Shown here in pieces: positions 10,237 to 18,727 of a DNA stretch of 64,000 nt; the first letter of the stretch is position 1, and each line of letters begins with the position of its first letter. Made by a program: the position numbers and the translations under genes. The stretch covers positions 434,001 through 498,000 of the forward strand of contig NZ_JACJQO010000022.1 in assembly GCF_014696715.1 (NCBI RefSeq). Reading direction: 5' to 3'. A model generated the notes under the pieces. It did not search any database, had not been told where the DNA came from, and saw only the letters and a list, made by a program, of their open reading frames with translations. The stretch is from Pseudanabaena sp. FACHB-2040. Lineage in GTDB: Bacteria; Cyanobacteriota; Cyanobacteriia; Phormidesmidales; Phormidesmidaceae.

Positions 10237-10704
10237 CTAGTCCGCAGCTTGATTGCTAAGCTGCACGCTGGTAATTAAGTCTCGGGGCAAGCTGATAGTC
10301 TTTCCTTTTTGGCTGATGAGAATGGCCGTTTCGCTGCGCTGAAGCAGTTGACCTACCCAGGTTTGTTTGCCTTTGTGAGGTTCTGTCAGATTGACTTCAA
10401 CCATAAAGCCTTTGAAAACTGTGAAGTCGCGATCGCTACTCAGCTCAGGTGAGATACCCGGGCTGGAGACTTGTAGATCGTAGGCACCCGGTAGGATGTC
10501 GGTGGCATCTAAGGCTGCTTCTAAGGCCCGACTCATGCGCTCACAGTCGACTAGCCCAGTGTCGCCGTTGGGGTTACGGACATCGACTCGCAGCACGGGC
10601 GGTGACTGGTTGGTTTGAAACACGGCAGCCGCAATTTCTAACCCTAGCTGGTCGGCAAGGGGGGTTGCCAAATCAATGACTTGGGGGACTATAGGATGGG
10701 TCAT
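10237..10704 (-). CDS. rimP: Ribosome maturation factor RimP
   Basis: RimP assists late 30S subunit assembly. The protein is 155 aa from MTHPIVPQVIDLATPLAD. The N-terminal alpha/beta domain includes LRVDVRNPNGDTGLVDCERMSR, followed by the hallmark YDLQVSSPGISPELSSDRDF and then a small C-terminal SH3-like barrel (LLQRSETAILISQKGKTISL). I chose the ATG at 10704; the frame is open to 10743 but the extra 13 residues are not family-like. It is the first gene of the operon that continues with nusA, 93 bp downstream. Confidence 0.95.
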   Translation of the reverse strand: MTHPIVPQVIDLATPLADQLGLEIAAAVFQTNQSPPVLRVDVRNPNGDTGLVDCERMSRALEAALDATDILPGAYDLQVSSPGISPELSSDRDFTVFKGFMVEVNLTEPHKGKQTWVGQLLQRSETAILISQKGKTISLPRDLITSVQLSNQAAD

Positions 10705-10890
10705 GGGACCAAATAAGCAATAAAAAAGTGGGCACCGACCCACTTTCCGAAGTTTCTAAAAACGGGAATGGACAGGCCGAAGCTTGTCCATCTCATCAGT
10801 TTAACGTACTGGTTTGAAAAACGGAGCCATCCTACCGAGAAGACGGTATTTGAATAAATTTGCTCTGATGAACTGGGCTGCTTGTAAAAA

Positions 10891-11193
10891 CTACAGGGAA
10901 GGCACTACGTCGGGCCACGGCCAGATGTCAGCCCCTAAATCAGACAGTTCTAGAATGGCGCTGCGAATTTGACCGGATGCACCCTGTAGCTCTAGGTCGA
11001 ACCAGCCATCATCAGGGGCTTTAGGACTGAGCAGAGCGGCTCGGATGGTAATGGTAACGCCGTGGTGGGAAATCAGGTGTGAGAGTACAGGCTGCTCCTG
11101 CTGGTCCTTGGGTATTCTGACTCGAACGCGTAGGGAGCCTTGATTGTTTTGAAGGCGGGCTAACACTTCGGGTTCTGGGCGAATGGCAGACAT
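10891..11193 (-). CDS. Stand-alone NIL-domain protein at the end of the sulfate-transport operon
   Basis: This 100-aa protein starts MSAIRPEPEVLARLQ. Its body (LRVRVRIPKDQQEQPVLSHLISHHGVTITIRAALL, then GWFDLELQGASGQIRSAILELSDLG) matches the ferredoxin-like NIL domain. In other bacteria this domain sits at the C-terminus of the methionine ABC ATPase MetN and binds the amino acid. Here it is free-standing and starts 10 bp after the cysW stop on the same strand, so it is almost certainly co-transcribed with the sulfate permease. A sensory or regulatory role on the importer is an inference from domain and context. Confidence 0.85.
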   Translation of the reverse strand: MSAIRPEPEVLARLQNNQGSLRVRVRIPKDQQEQPVLSHLISHHGVTITIRAALLSPKAPDDGWFDLELQGASGQIRSAILELSDLGADIWPWPDVVPSL

Positions 11194-11203
11194 AGGCTCT
11201 CCT

Positions 11204-12121
11204 TTAGTGGGCTCTAGAGCGCTTGTAGGATATGCGAGCTTCAAGAATGTGCTTGAACAAAACGGTCACAACTGCCAGCAGGGCCAGCACAACGGCAGCC
11301 GCATAGGCAGCCTCAGTGTTGTACTGAACGTAGGCTTCTTCGACAAACAGAGGCAAACTTTGGGTTTTACCGGCAATATTGCCTGAAACTACCGAGACTG
11401 CCCCAAATTCACCCATTGCCCGGGCATTGCATAGAATCACGCCGTAGAGCAAGCTCCAGCGAATAGAGGGTAGGGTGACCCGCCAGAAGGTCTGCCAACG
11501 ATTGGCGCCTAGAGTTTCTGCTGCCTCTTGCTGCTCGGTGCCCATTTCCTCCAGTGCTGGCAAAACTTCTCGCGCTACAAAGGGCATGGTGACAAAGGCG
11601 GAGGCTAAAACCATGCCGGGAGCGGCAAAGATGATGCGAATGTTGTTGGCTTCTAGGAGTGGCCCAAACCAGCCATTACGGCCATAGAGCAGCACGAGCA
11701 TGAGGCCAGCTACGACAGGTGAGATGGCAAAGGGAAGGTCGATGATGCTGACGAGCAGCGTGCGGCCAGGGAAGTTTTTGTTTGCGATCGCAATGGCCGC
11801 ACACAGCCCAAAAATAGTTGTCAGGGGCACAGCGGTCACCGCCATAAGCAGCGTGAGCTGGGCTGCATGAATGAAGTGGCGGCTGGTAATGGCTTGCCAA
11901 AATGGGGCAAAGCCACCCTGGAAAGCCTGAGCAAACACGTTGAAAGCCGGAATAAACAAAATCAGGCTGAGATAGAGCACCACAAAGCCGATCAGCCCCC
12001 ACTTGCGCAGAGGAGAAGCGGTTTTTTCCGAACGGGGCGAGTTTGGTAAAGGTAGCGATTCGGCCGCGAAAGGGATGCCAGTGCTCAAGTCAGCGGGCGT
12101 AGAATTGGTTGAATCAGTCAT
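11204..12121 (-). CDS. cysW: Sulfate ABC transporter permease subunit CysW
   Basis: This inner-membrane permease subunit of the sulfate/thiosulfate importer is about 305 aa. Six or so transmembrane helices are visible. The binding-protein-dependent permease (EAA) loop reads [20 protein letters not shown] followed by [12 protein letters not shown], which docks on the CysA ATPase. The ATG at 12121 overlaps the end of cysT by 8 bases, a sign of translational coupling; an upstream in-frame TTG at 12142 is less likely. Order sbpA-cysT-cysW, with cysA divergent. Distinguished from CysT by position and by the sequence around [20 protein letters not shown], typical of CysW. Confidence 0.95.
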   Translation of the reverse strand: MTDSTNSTPADLSTGIPFAAESLPLPNSPRSEKTASPLRKWGLIGFVVLYLSLILFIPAFNVFAQAFQGGFAPFWQAITSRHFIHAAQLTLLMAVTAVPLTTIFGLCAAIAIANKNFPGRTLLVSIIDLPFAISPVVAGLMLVLLYGRNGWFGPLLEANNIRIIFAAPGMVLASAFVTMPFVAREVLPALEEMGTEQQEAAETLGANRWQTFWRVTLPSIRWSLLYGVILCNARAMGEFGAVSVVSGNIAGKTQSLPLFVEEAYVQYNTEAAYAAAVVLALLAVVTVLFKHILEARISYKRSRAH

Positions 12122-12986
12122 AGCGTCTTCTGTAGGCTTCAATCACGTTGATCATGACCAGGCTGGCGAGCGAGATCAGCAAAAGCACAGTGCCAATCAC
12201 AGTGGCCCCAGCGTAGTCAAACTGCTCTAGCCTCTGGAAAATTAGAACTGGGGCGATCAAGTCCTGGAAGGGAATGTTGCCCGCAATAATTACAACTGAG
12301 CCATACTCACCCACTGCTCGAGCAAAGCCCAAAGCCACCCCAGTCAAAACAGCGGGCATCAGCGGCGGCAGCACCACTCGCCAAAAGGTCTGCCACTCAG
12401 AAGCACCCAAACACCAGGCCGCTTCTTCAATGTCGCGCTCCATCTCCTGCAGCACCGGCTGCACAGTACGCACCACAAAGGGAAAGGAGATAAAGAGCAT
12501 AGCCAGCAGCACCCCCAACCGAGTAAAGGAAACCTGGATGCCAAAGGGGGCCAGCAGCGAACCAATCCAGCCTACATTGCTGTAAACAGTGGAGAGGGTC
12601 AAACCGGCAACGGCAGTGGGCAGCGCAAAGGGCAGATCGATAGCGGCATCTACAAACTTTTTGCCGGGAAACTCGTAGCGCACCAGCACCCAGGCGGCGA
12701 TTAGACCGACAAAACCGTTGATTAGAGCCGCCGCTAGCGAAGTGAAAAAGGTGACATTGTAGGCTGCGATCGCAACCGGATCCGTCGCAATGCGCCAAAC
12801 TTCGGCAGGGCTGAGGGTGCTGGCTCTGAGCACAAGCGCCACCGTTGGCAGAAACAGCATGAAAGTAAGATAAAACCAGGTGATCCGCCAGGGCCAAGAA
12901 AGATGGCGCACTCGGTTCAAAAAATTCCCTAAAGGATTGGGCGAAGACCCTGGAGTTGGGGTTGGAGAGGCAGAACTAAGAGTCAT
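12114..12986 (-). CDS. cysT: Sulfate ABC transporter permease subunit CysT
   Basis: This is the partner permease of CysW in the sulfate importer (about 290 aa). It has a Ser/Pro-rich N-terminus, then about six transmembrane helices. The cytoplasmic EAA loop reads [19 protein letters not shown], followed by [13 protein letters not shown], and [14 protein letters not shown] follows as in CysT/CysU proteins. I chose the ATG at 12986; a TTG two codons earlier is also in frame. It is separated from sbpA by 211 bp holding a strong hairpin, and it overlaps cysW by 8 bases. Sulfate limitation is the expected inducer (known for the family). Confidence 0.95.
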   Translation of the reverse strand: MTLSSASPTPTPGSSPNPLGNFLNRVRHLSWPWRITWFYLTFMLFLPTVALVLRASTLSPAEVWRIATDPVAIAAYNVTFFTSLAAALINGFVGLIAAWVLVRYEFPGKKFVDAAIDLPFALPTAVAGLTLSTVYSNVGWIGSLLAPFGIQVSFTRLGVLLAMLFISFPFVVRTVQPVLQEMERDIEEAAWCLGASEWQTFWRVVLPPLMPAVLTGVALGFARAVGEYGSVVIIAGNIPFQDLIAPVLIFQRLEQFDYAGATVIGTVLLLISLASLVMINVIEAYRRRYD

Positions 12987-13109
12987 AGCCAATAGACTGA
13001 AATACAGCTAAAGAAATTACTAGTGCTGCCCGAGCCTCTAGTAGCGGGGCGCTTACGCAGATTAGATCATCAATCCGGCTTTTAAGTCTCCCGTGGGAGC
13101 AACAGCTAA

Positions 13110-13146
13110 GGCAAGATGGGTCTGCAAACCGTTCACCCACCTTGCC
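13110..13146 (-). promoter_or_regulatory. Intercistronic hairpin between sbpA and cysT
   Basis: A 12-bp stem (GGCAAGGTGGGT/ACCCATCTTGCC, one G-U pair on the minus-strand RNA) has a 13-base loop. It lies 52-88 bases after the sbpA stop and well before cysT. It has no following T run, so it fits a 3'-end stabiliser or partial attenuator better than a classical terminator. Such structures often raise the amount of binding-protein mRNA over permease mRNA; that role is inferred here. Confidence 0.5.
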
Positions 13147-13197
13147 CTAGGGAATTACCCGGTACCATTAAGGCCACCCGTGAAACTCGAGCCAGAT

Positions 13198-14361
13198 CTA
13201 CTTGCCGATCTTGGCCTGGATTTGATCGAACACGGCACCGTCCTTAAAGAACTTCTCCTGAATCGTGTCCCAGCCGCCTAGATCAGACACGGTAAACAGC
13301 GTTTCCACGGGAGGATATTGGCTGGCAAACTCTTCTGCTACCGTTGGGTCAACTGGCCGGAAGCCCACCTTGGCAAACTCCCGCTGTGCCTCTGGCGTGA
13401 AGAGAAACGCGACAAAAGCCTCAGCAACTTCACGGGTGCCATGTTTATCGACATTGGCATCGACAACAGCGATCGGATTATCAATGGAGATTGTCGCTTC
13501 AGGAATAATAAAGGGCTGATCTTCACCCTTCTGTTTAGCCAAAAGGACTTCATTCTCATAGTTGATCAGCGCATCCCCCTGCCCCCGAGAGTAGAAAACG
13601 TCTGTCGCTTCCCGAGCATCCTTAGGCAGAACCGGAACATGCTTGTAGACGTTGGTCACAAACTCTTCGGCTGCCGCCTCGCTGCCCCCTTTCTGGGTAA
13701 CTGCTCCCCACAGAGCCAGGTAGTTCCAGCGAGCTCCCCCAGAGGTTTTAGGGTTAGCTGTTACAACCTGCACATCATCGCGGGTGAGGTCTTCCCAGCC
13801 CTGAATGTTTTTCGGGTTGCCTTCTCGAGTAATGATCACAGCTACCGACTTGTGAACGATAGAGTCGTTGGGGGCTTCTGTTTCCCAGCCCGGCTCAATC
13901 AGTCCGCCATCTTCTAGCTTTTGAGTATCTAGGGCTAGGGCGAGCGCCACAACATCTGCATCTAGGCCATCGAGCACGGCCCGAGTCTGCGATCCCGAGC
14001 CGCCATAGCTCTGGTTAAAAATAACTTCCTGGTTATGCTCCTGCTTCCACTGCTCGACAAACTTCGGAATGATCTGCTCGTAGGCAGCCTGGGTCACAGC
14101 GTAGGACACCAAGGTGAGTTCTATGGGGGGCTTGGCTGCACCAGCATCGGCACCAGCATCGGCTGTGCTAGTGGGAGTCCCCGTGTTAGCACAGGCTGCG
14201 ATCGCACTGCTCATCCCCACACCAGCCAAAAACAATCCAAAGCGTCGCCCAAAAGAGCGTCTGCTTAAAGACTTCACCAAGCGATCTGTAGAGGGCTGGT
14301 GAATTGAAGCAGCGGTATTGTTTTCGCGGTCATCACGCTGGGGCGGCTGCCAAGACTTCAT
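13198..14361 (-). CDS. sbpA: Periplasmic sulfate-binding protein
   Basis: This 387-aa protein captures sulfate for the CysT/CysW/CysA importer. It starts MKSWQPPQRDD at 14361. A basic region and SRRSFGRRFGLFLAGVG look like a twin-arginine signal, and the hydrophobic core ends at AIAAC, a lipobox-like site. The mature part has family signatures: LTLVSYAVTQAAYEQIIPKF, VIFNQSYGGSGSQTRAV, LALALDTQKLEDGGLIEPGW, TANPKTSGGARWNYLALWG and YENEVLLAKQKG. The open frame extends to 14532, but the upstream 57 residues look non-coding. cysA is divergent across 257 bp. Confidence 0.94.
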   Translation of the reverse strand: MKSWQPPQRDDRENNTAASIHQPSTDRLVKSLSRRSFGRRFGLFLAGVGMSSAIAACANTGTPTSTADAGADAGAAKPPIELTLVSYAVTQAAYEQIIPKFVEQWKQEHNQEVIFNQSYGGSGSQTRAVLDGLDADVVALALALDTQKLEDGGLIEPGWETEAPNDSIVHKSVAVIITREGNPKNIQGWEDLTRDDVQVVTANPKTSGGARWNYLALWGAVTQKGGSEAAAEEFVTNVYKHVPVLPKDAREATDVFYSRGQGDALINYENEVLLAKQKGEDQPFIIPEATISIDNPIAVVDANVDKHGTREVAEAFVAFLFTPEAQREFAKVGFRPVDPTVAEEFASQYPPVETLFTVSDLGGWDTIQEKFFKDGAVFDQIQAKIGK

Positions 14362-14421
14362 AGGTCTATCTCTCTGTGAAATTTTTTGTGAATCATCCGT
14401 TCGTGATCGAAACTGTATCAC

Positions 14422-14440
14422 AAACAAAATCAGTTTGTTT
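14422..14440. promoter_or_regulatory. Inverted repeat in the sbpA-cysA control region
   Basis: The sequence AAACAAA-ATCAG-TTTGTTT is a perfect 7-bp inverted repeat with a 5-bp spacer. It lies 61 bp upstream of the sbpA start and about 180 bp upstream of the cysA start. Spacing and symmetry fit a dimeric regulator such as a Crp-family protein (CysR is the sulfate regulator known in some cyanobacteria), but I cannot match it to a defined consensus. Confidence 0.4.
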
Positions 14441-14618
14441 TGAAATTTGAGCAGCTCATAAATGAGTTTCGCTTGCAGTCTCTCTCTGCATGCGATATGT
14501 TTTTCTTCTAAGTGTTGATTAGAGACAATCAACGTGTGGCGTCGTTAGTGGGTCTGCTACCCGGTGGCTCGTTCGTCGTCTGGTCAGAGAGGTTTGTTAG
14601 ATTCACCTAGAGGCAGAT

Positions 14619-15641
14619 ATGGGAATTAGTGTTGAGAACGTTTCAAAGCGGTTTGGCGATTTTCAGGCCATTAAAGACGTCAGCGTCGAAGTAAAGACCG
14701 GTTCACTGGTCGCTCTGCTAGGTCCGTCAGGATCGGGCAAGTCAACGCTCCTGCGCGTCATTGCCGGCCTAGAGCAGCCCGATACAGGCCGCATCCTGCT
14801 GACCGGACGCGACGCGACCTACCAAAGCGTTCAAGCTCGCAAAGTGGGCTTTGTATTTCAGCACTATGCCCTGTTCAAGCATCTGACCGTGCGTAAGAAC
14901 ATTGCTTTCGGCATGGAAATTCAGAAGTGGCCTAAAGAGAAAGTGCGGCGACGGGTCGAAACCCTGCTAGAGCTGGTGCAGTTAGGCGGATTTGGCGATC
15001 GCTATCCTGCTCAGCTCTCGGGCGGGCAGCGGCAGCGAGTAGCGCTGGCTCGGGCACTGGCAGTTGAGCCAGAGGTGCTGCTGTTAGATGAGCCCTTTGG
15101 CGCACTGGATGCCAAAGTGCGCAAAGATCTGCGCGATTGGCTGCGGAAGCTCCATGATGAGGTCCACGTCACAACCGTTTTTGTGACCCACGACCAGGAA
15201 GAAGCCATGGAAATCTCCGACGAAATCGTGGTCATGAACCACGGTGTCGTCGAACAAACTGGTTCGCCCGCTGAAATTTACGACCGACCTGCTACGCCTT
15301 TTGTCATGAGCTTTGTAGGGCCGGTCAACGTGCTGTCTCCCAATGAAGATTTCCTGCCTAGCTGGAATGCCCCTACCCGCAACGGCGATTTCTTCCTGCG
15401 GCCCCACGATATTGAGATCTCCAAGACCTTTGAAGAGCAAACGGTTGCAGCCACCGTCCAACGTCTGGTGCACCTGGGCTGGACCATTCGAGTAGAGCTG
15501 GCGCTAACCGATGGACAGATCGTGACGGCCTATGTGACCCGCGAGCAGGTGAATGACTTGAGGCTAGAGCCAAAGCAGCAGGTTTTCCTGAGGCCAAAAT
15601 CCTTTAAAACATTTGAGCAGCCGGCTGGAGCCGTCGCTTAA
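14619..15641 (+). CDS. cysA: Sulfate ABC transporter ATPase CysA
   Basis: This ATP-binding subunit drives the sulfate importer (340 aa). Walker [10 protein letters not shown] is at 35-43, the Q-loop is in [13 protein letters not shown], the ABC signature is LSGGQRQR, Walker B is [12 protein letters not shown], and the switch histidine is in [12 protein letters not shown]. The C-terminal part (about 240-340) is a TOBE-like regulatory domain with [10 protein letters not shown] and VFLRPKSF. It is transcribed divergently from sbpA-cysT-cysW, so the complete transporter is encoded at this locus. It could not be a molybdate ATPase by context, although such families are close. Confidence 0.96.
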   Translation: MGISVENVSKRFGDFQAIKDVSVEVKTGSLVALLGPSGSGKSTLLRVIAGLEQPDTGRILLTGRDATYQSVQARKVGFVFQHYALFKHLTVRKNIAFGMEIQKWPKEKVRRRVETLLELVQLGGFGDRYPAQLSGGQRQRVALARALAVEPEVLLLDEPFGALDAKVRKDLRDWLRKLHDEVHVTTVFVTHDQEEAMEISDEIVVMNHGVVEQTGSPAEIYDRPATPFVMSFVGPVNVLSPNEDFLPSWNAPTRNGDFFLRPHDIEISKTFEEQTVAATVQRLVHLGWTIRVELALTDGQIVTAYVTREQVNDLRLEPKQQVFLRPKSFKTFEQPAGAVA

Positions 15642-15735
15642 CGTGTGACAGGAGAAGGATAATCCCCATTTCTACAGATGCGTTTTAGACGTCATACTGG
15701 GAATGCTGGAATCAAAGTTCTAAAGAGCAGTCTGC

Positions 15736-15975
15736 ATGCTAAGGCTATACTTGCTGTCCACCCTGGTCTTGCTGATTCTGATTCTGCCTCCATTTTTAAG
15801 AGACAGCACCGCTCCTAAAAATTCACTAGCATCCTGGGGATTTTTCTTCTTAGTGCTGAGTCTTTCTCCGATTACGCTGCCCACCGTTCTCTATCATCGT
15901 GGTTTGTCCCGGTTCAAAAAAACCAAGGGATTCTCCAGCAATGGCTGGGACTTTAGCGCCTGGTATGGACGATAA
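15736..15975 (+). CDS. Small two-helix membrane protein, unknown
   Basis: This 79-aa ORF has two hydrophobic segments (YLLSTLVLLILILPPFL and WGFFFLVLSLSPITLPTVLY) and a basic C-terminus ending SAWYGR. I do not recognise the family. There is no clear ribosome site before the ATG, which lowers confidence. It follows cysA by 94 bp on the same strand. The hydrophobic pattern and positive-inside tail argue for a real membrane protein rather than chance. Confidence 0.45.
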   Translation: MLRLYLLSTLVLLILILPPFLRDSTAPKNSLASWGFFFLVLSLSPITLPTVLYHRGLSRFKKTKGFSSNGWDFSAWYGR

Positions 15976-16061
15976 ATTGCTTTAAGCAAGCTTCGAATTA
16001 GGGTCAAAACCTGACCTAGCTTGGAGCTAGATGGTTAGCAGATGTTTTTACCCCACTGGGT

Positions 16062-17507
16062 TTAAGGCTGCTGGGTAACGTCGTAGAGGCGATAGCGCTG
16101 CTCTGCAAGTTCCTCAAAATCCTCTGCTGCTAGTCGCTTGACATAGTTGAGCTTGACTTCTTCTAAGAGTGCTACGGTCATAGCCTCGATCTCTTCGACT
16201 GTTCCTTCAGTCTGCTTGACCTCCGTTCTCAGAGTTTCAGTCACCTTAGTCAGGAGAGACTGCAGCAGCTCTGCGCCCCGCCGATCTTGAGTGGTTTCTT
16301 TCAGGGTCTGATAGAGGGAGTCGGTAATTTGCCCAATGATTTGTCGATTGATCTGCTCAGAAACGCTGCTGATGCCGGGGATCTGACGAAAACTCTGATA
16401 ACCAGGAGCCTGATCGAGGGCGCGGGTGACGCTGTGATCGATCAGGGCATCGACGTCGGGTTTGACCTGGGGAAACACCTCGTCAAGCAAGACTGAACTC
16501 AGGCGCTGGGTGATGACCTCGAGTTCATTAACCCCATTGAGATCGATATAGCGGGTTGTCGTATCTAGCATCCAGCGGGCAACGTCTCCAGAGCGCACAG
16601 AGTTTTGCACCTGATCGATAATCCGCAGCACTACAACTTCGGTTAACTCAATAGCGACCTGACTAATCAAAAAGCGGTTAATCCGATTTCTGAGCGGCTC
16701 TAGATCGATCAGGCGAGACTGGTTGACCCGCACCATCACTGGAAAAACCCGGGTCAGCGCCAGTGCCGGTAGCCGCATAGCGCTGAAGGGAATGATCAGC
16801 AGCAAATCGTACCAACGCCAGAGAATGGTATCTAGCCAGGTGACGTTTTTGTAGCGGCGGCTGAGGTAAAAGCTGCGGGTCAGCAGTTCAATGGCAAAGA
16901 GAGCAATAAAACAGAGGTCAATTCTCCAAAACCAATCGGTCGGCCCGCCATCGAAAGCGATGCCCCGATAGTAATTGGTTTCCATCAGCGGTCTGATCTG
17001 CCCATTAAAAAAGGCCATTTCGGCAGACCAGCCCTGCTGGCTTAGATGGGGTTGGCTCCAAAAGGCCTGAAATGCCTCTTTAGAGGTTTCGGTGCCGAGG
17101 TGCGATCGCATTACGCTCTTAATCCGCTCCAAAGCGCCGGACTTGTTGGCGACCTGAAAGGGATTTTCATCAATCATGGCCACACTGCGCGCCTGCAAGT
17201 CCTGTAGGAGGGTTTGGGCAGCAGCAGACTGTAGCCCCGTCTCTGCCACTTGGTTCTCCAGGTCAGCAACTGCAGCAAGATAGGCAGTGGTACTGCGCTC
17301 AGGCTCGATGCCTTTGACCGTAGCCCCATACCACTCAGTTATCCCCGGCAACAGCGTTAGGTAAGGGTCTCGAAAACGGATGTAGCTCAGGTCAAACGCT
17401 ACCAGCACCAAATTAGTGAGAGCGAGCAGCGCCATCAGACGTTCAAACCAAAGCCCAGCGGGGCGACGGCGACTGAAGCGTTTTTTTGACAGGGCGAGGG
17501 CAGGCAT
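16062..17507 (-). CDS. Membrane protein with ion-channel-like N-terminal half, unknown
   Basis: This 481-aa protein has a first transmembrane helix near residues 23-43 and an extracytoplasmic helical region of about 130 residues. A membrane block follows at about 185-260 (FIALFAIELLTRSFYLSRRY, then DLLLIIPFSAMRLPALALTR). The acidic/arginine pattern FAIELLTR followed by RRY and by arginines in the next helix recalls voltage-sensor-type ion transport domains, but the match is loose. The C-terminal 220 residues are helical and hydrophilic, with repeated TE/QI patterns. The gene is single, flanked by opposite-strand genes. It looks like a conserved cyanobacterial protein without a known role. Confidence 0.8.
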   Translation of the reverse strand: MPALALSKKRFSRRRPAGLWFERLMALLALTNLVLVAFDLSYIRFRDPYLTLLPGITEWYGATVKGIEPERSTTAYLAAVADLENQVAETGLQSAAAQTLLQDLQARSVAMIDENPFQVANKSGALERIKSVMRSHLGTETSKEAFQAFWSQPHLSQQGWSAEMAFFNGQIRPLMETNYYRGIAFDGGPTDWFWRIDLCFIALFAIELLTRSFYLSRRYKNVTWLDTILWRWYDLLLIIPFSAMRLPALALTRVFPVMVRVNQSRLIDLEPLRNRINRFLISQVAIELTEVVVLRIIDQVQNSVRSGDVARWMLDTTTRYIDLNGVNELEVITQRLSSVLLDEVFPQVKPDVDALIDHSVTRALDQAPGYQSFRQIPGISSVSEQINRQIIGQITDSLYQTLKETTQDRRGAELLQSLLTKVTETLRTEVKQTEGTVEEIEAMTVALLEEVKLNYVKRLAAEDFEELAEQRYRLYDVTQQP

Positions 17508-17729
17508 AGAAAGAACACTACAAGATTGGAAAGACGCTAAAAAGGGCCTTTAAGGCCAAAACGCCTTCTTCTAATATCCACTGGATGACGGTCTGAGAGC
17601 TGATGGCGTAACAAAGACTTTGGTTTGCAGTAGAGTGCAGTCTGCCCCGATGATGGCACGCCCATGAGGGCTAGCAACATTCGTTAAACTCATGAATGGA
17701 CATCTGTTAAGTACTGGATTGAAGGACTG

Positions 17730-18638
17730 ATGGCGGCTGTGATCTCAGGGGATAGCTTTGCTGAAGCCCCGCTCGAAAATACCACCTGGTACTGGCGGCA
17801 GCAGGCAGTTAATTACGTTAGAGCAGGGAGCAACCATCCGGATAGGCCGCCACTGCTGCTAATTCATGGCTTTGGCGCATCTACAGACCACTGGCGCAAA
17901 AATGTTGTGGATCTCCAGGCAGATTTTGAGGTCTACGCGATTGACATGCTAGGGTTTGGCCGCTCGGCTAAGCCTGCTTGGGAATATAGTGGCTCTCTTT
18001 GGCAGGCCCAGCTGCACGACTTTATTACCGAAGTGATTGGGCGTCCGGCGGTGCTGGCAGGCAATTCCCTAGGCGGCTATGCAGCGCTATGTGTGGCCGC
18101 CAATCATCCGGAGTCGGCGGCGGGTGTGGTCTTGCTCAATAGTGCTGGTCCCTTTGCCGAGACTAACGATCAGGCTCAGGAGGGTTCTTTTAGAAGTGCT
18201 GTCACCAAAGCCGTTCAAGGCTTTATGCTGCAGCCTGCCCCCAGCTGGATGCTGTTTCAGTATGTCCGCCAGCGTTCTACGATTCGCCGCACGCTAGAGC
18301 AGGTCTATGTCGATAAATCGGCCATTACTGAGCGCCTAATTGACGAGATCAGCCGCCCAGCCAACGATCCGGGAGCTGTTCAGGTGTTTGCCTCGGTATT
18401 TAAGGCCCCTCGGGGTGAAACGATTAGTACCCTGCTCAGCAAAATGAACTGTCCGCTGTTGCTGCTGTGGGGCGAATACGACCCTTGGATGAACTCTCGC
18501 CTGCGCAGCAGCCAGTTTCGCCAGCACTACACTAATTTGAAAGAGCACTTTCTCCATGCTGGGCACTGCCCCCACGATGAGGTGCCCGACCAAGTCAATG
18601 CCCTGATGCGAGACTGGGTGCTGAGCCTGAGCCATTAA
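17730..18638 (+). CDS. Alpha/beta-fold hydrolase
   Basis: This 302-aa hydrolase has an oxyanion segment LLIHGFGASTDHWRKN, the nucleophile elbow AGNSLGGYAAL (Ser in GNSLGG), a probable catalytic Asp in LLLWGEYDPWMN and a His in HAGHCPHDEVPD. The set-up is that of haloalkane-dehalogenase-like and pheophytinase-like esterases common in cyanobacteria and chloroplasts. The substrate cannot be named from sequence. No signal peptide is seen, so it is cytoplasmic or peripheral. A long gap of about 220 bp separates it from the divergent membrane-protein gene. Confidence 0.9.
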   Translation: MAAVISGDSFAEAPLENTTWYWRQQAVNYVRAGSNHPDRPPLLLIHGFGASTDHWRKNVVDLQADFEVYAIDMLGFGRSAKPAWEYSGSLWQAQLHDFITEVIGRPAVLAGNSLGGYAALCVAANHPESAAGVVLLNSAGPFAETNDQAQEGSFRSAVTKAVQGFMLQPAPSWMLFQYVRQRSTIRRTLEQVYVDKSAITERLIDEISRPANDPGAVQVFASVFKAPRGETISTLLSKMNCPLLLLWGEYDPWMNSRLRSSQFRQHYTNLKEHFLHAGHCPHDEVPDQVNALMRDWVLSLSH

Positions 18639-18727
18639 GGTGCTTCTACCACTAGCATTGACTCAATACGTTTAAGTAGCTCTGAAATTGATTTGTAGGG
18701 AACCTGCTTTGTAGGCTTCAATGGCCG

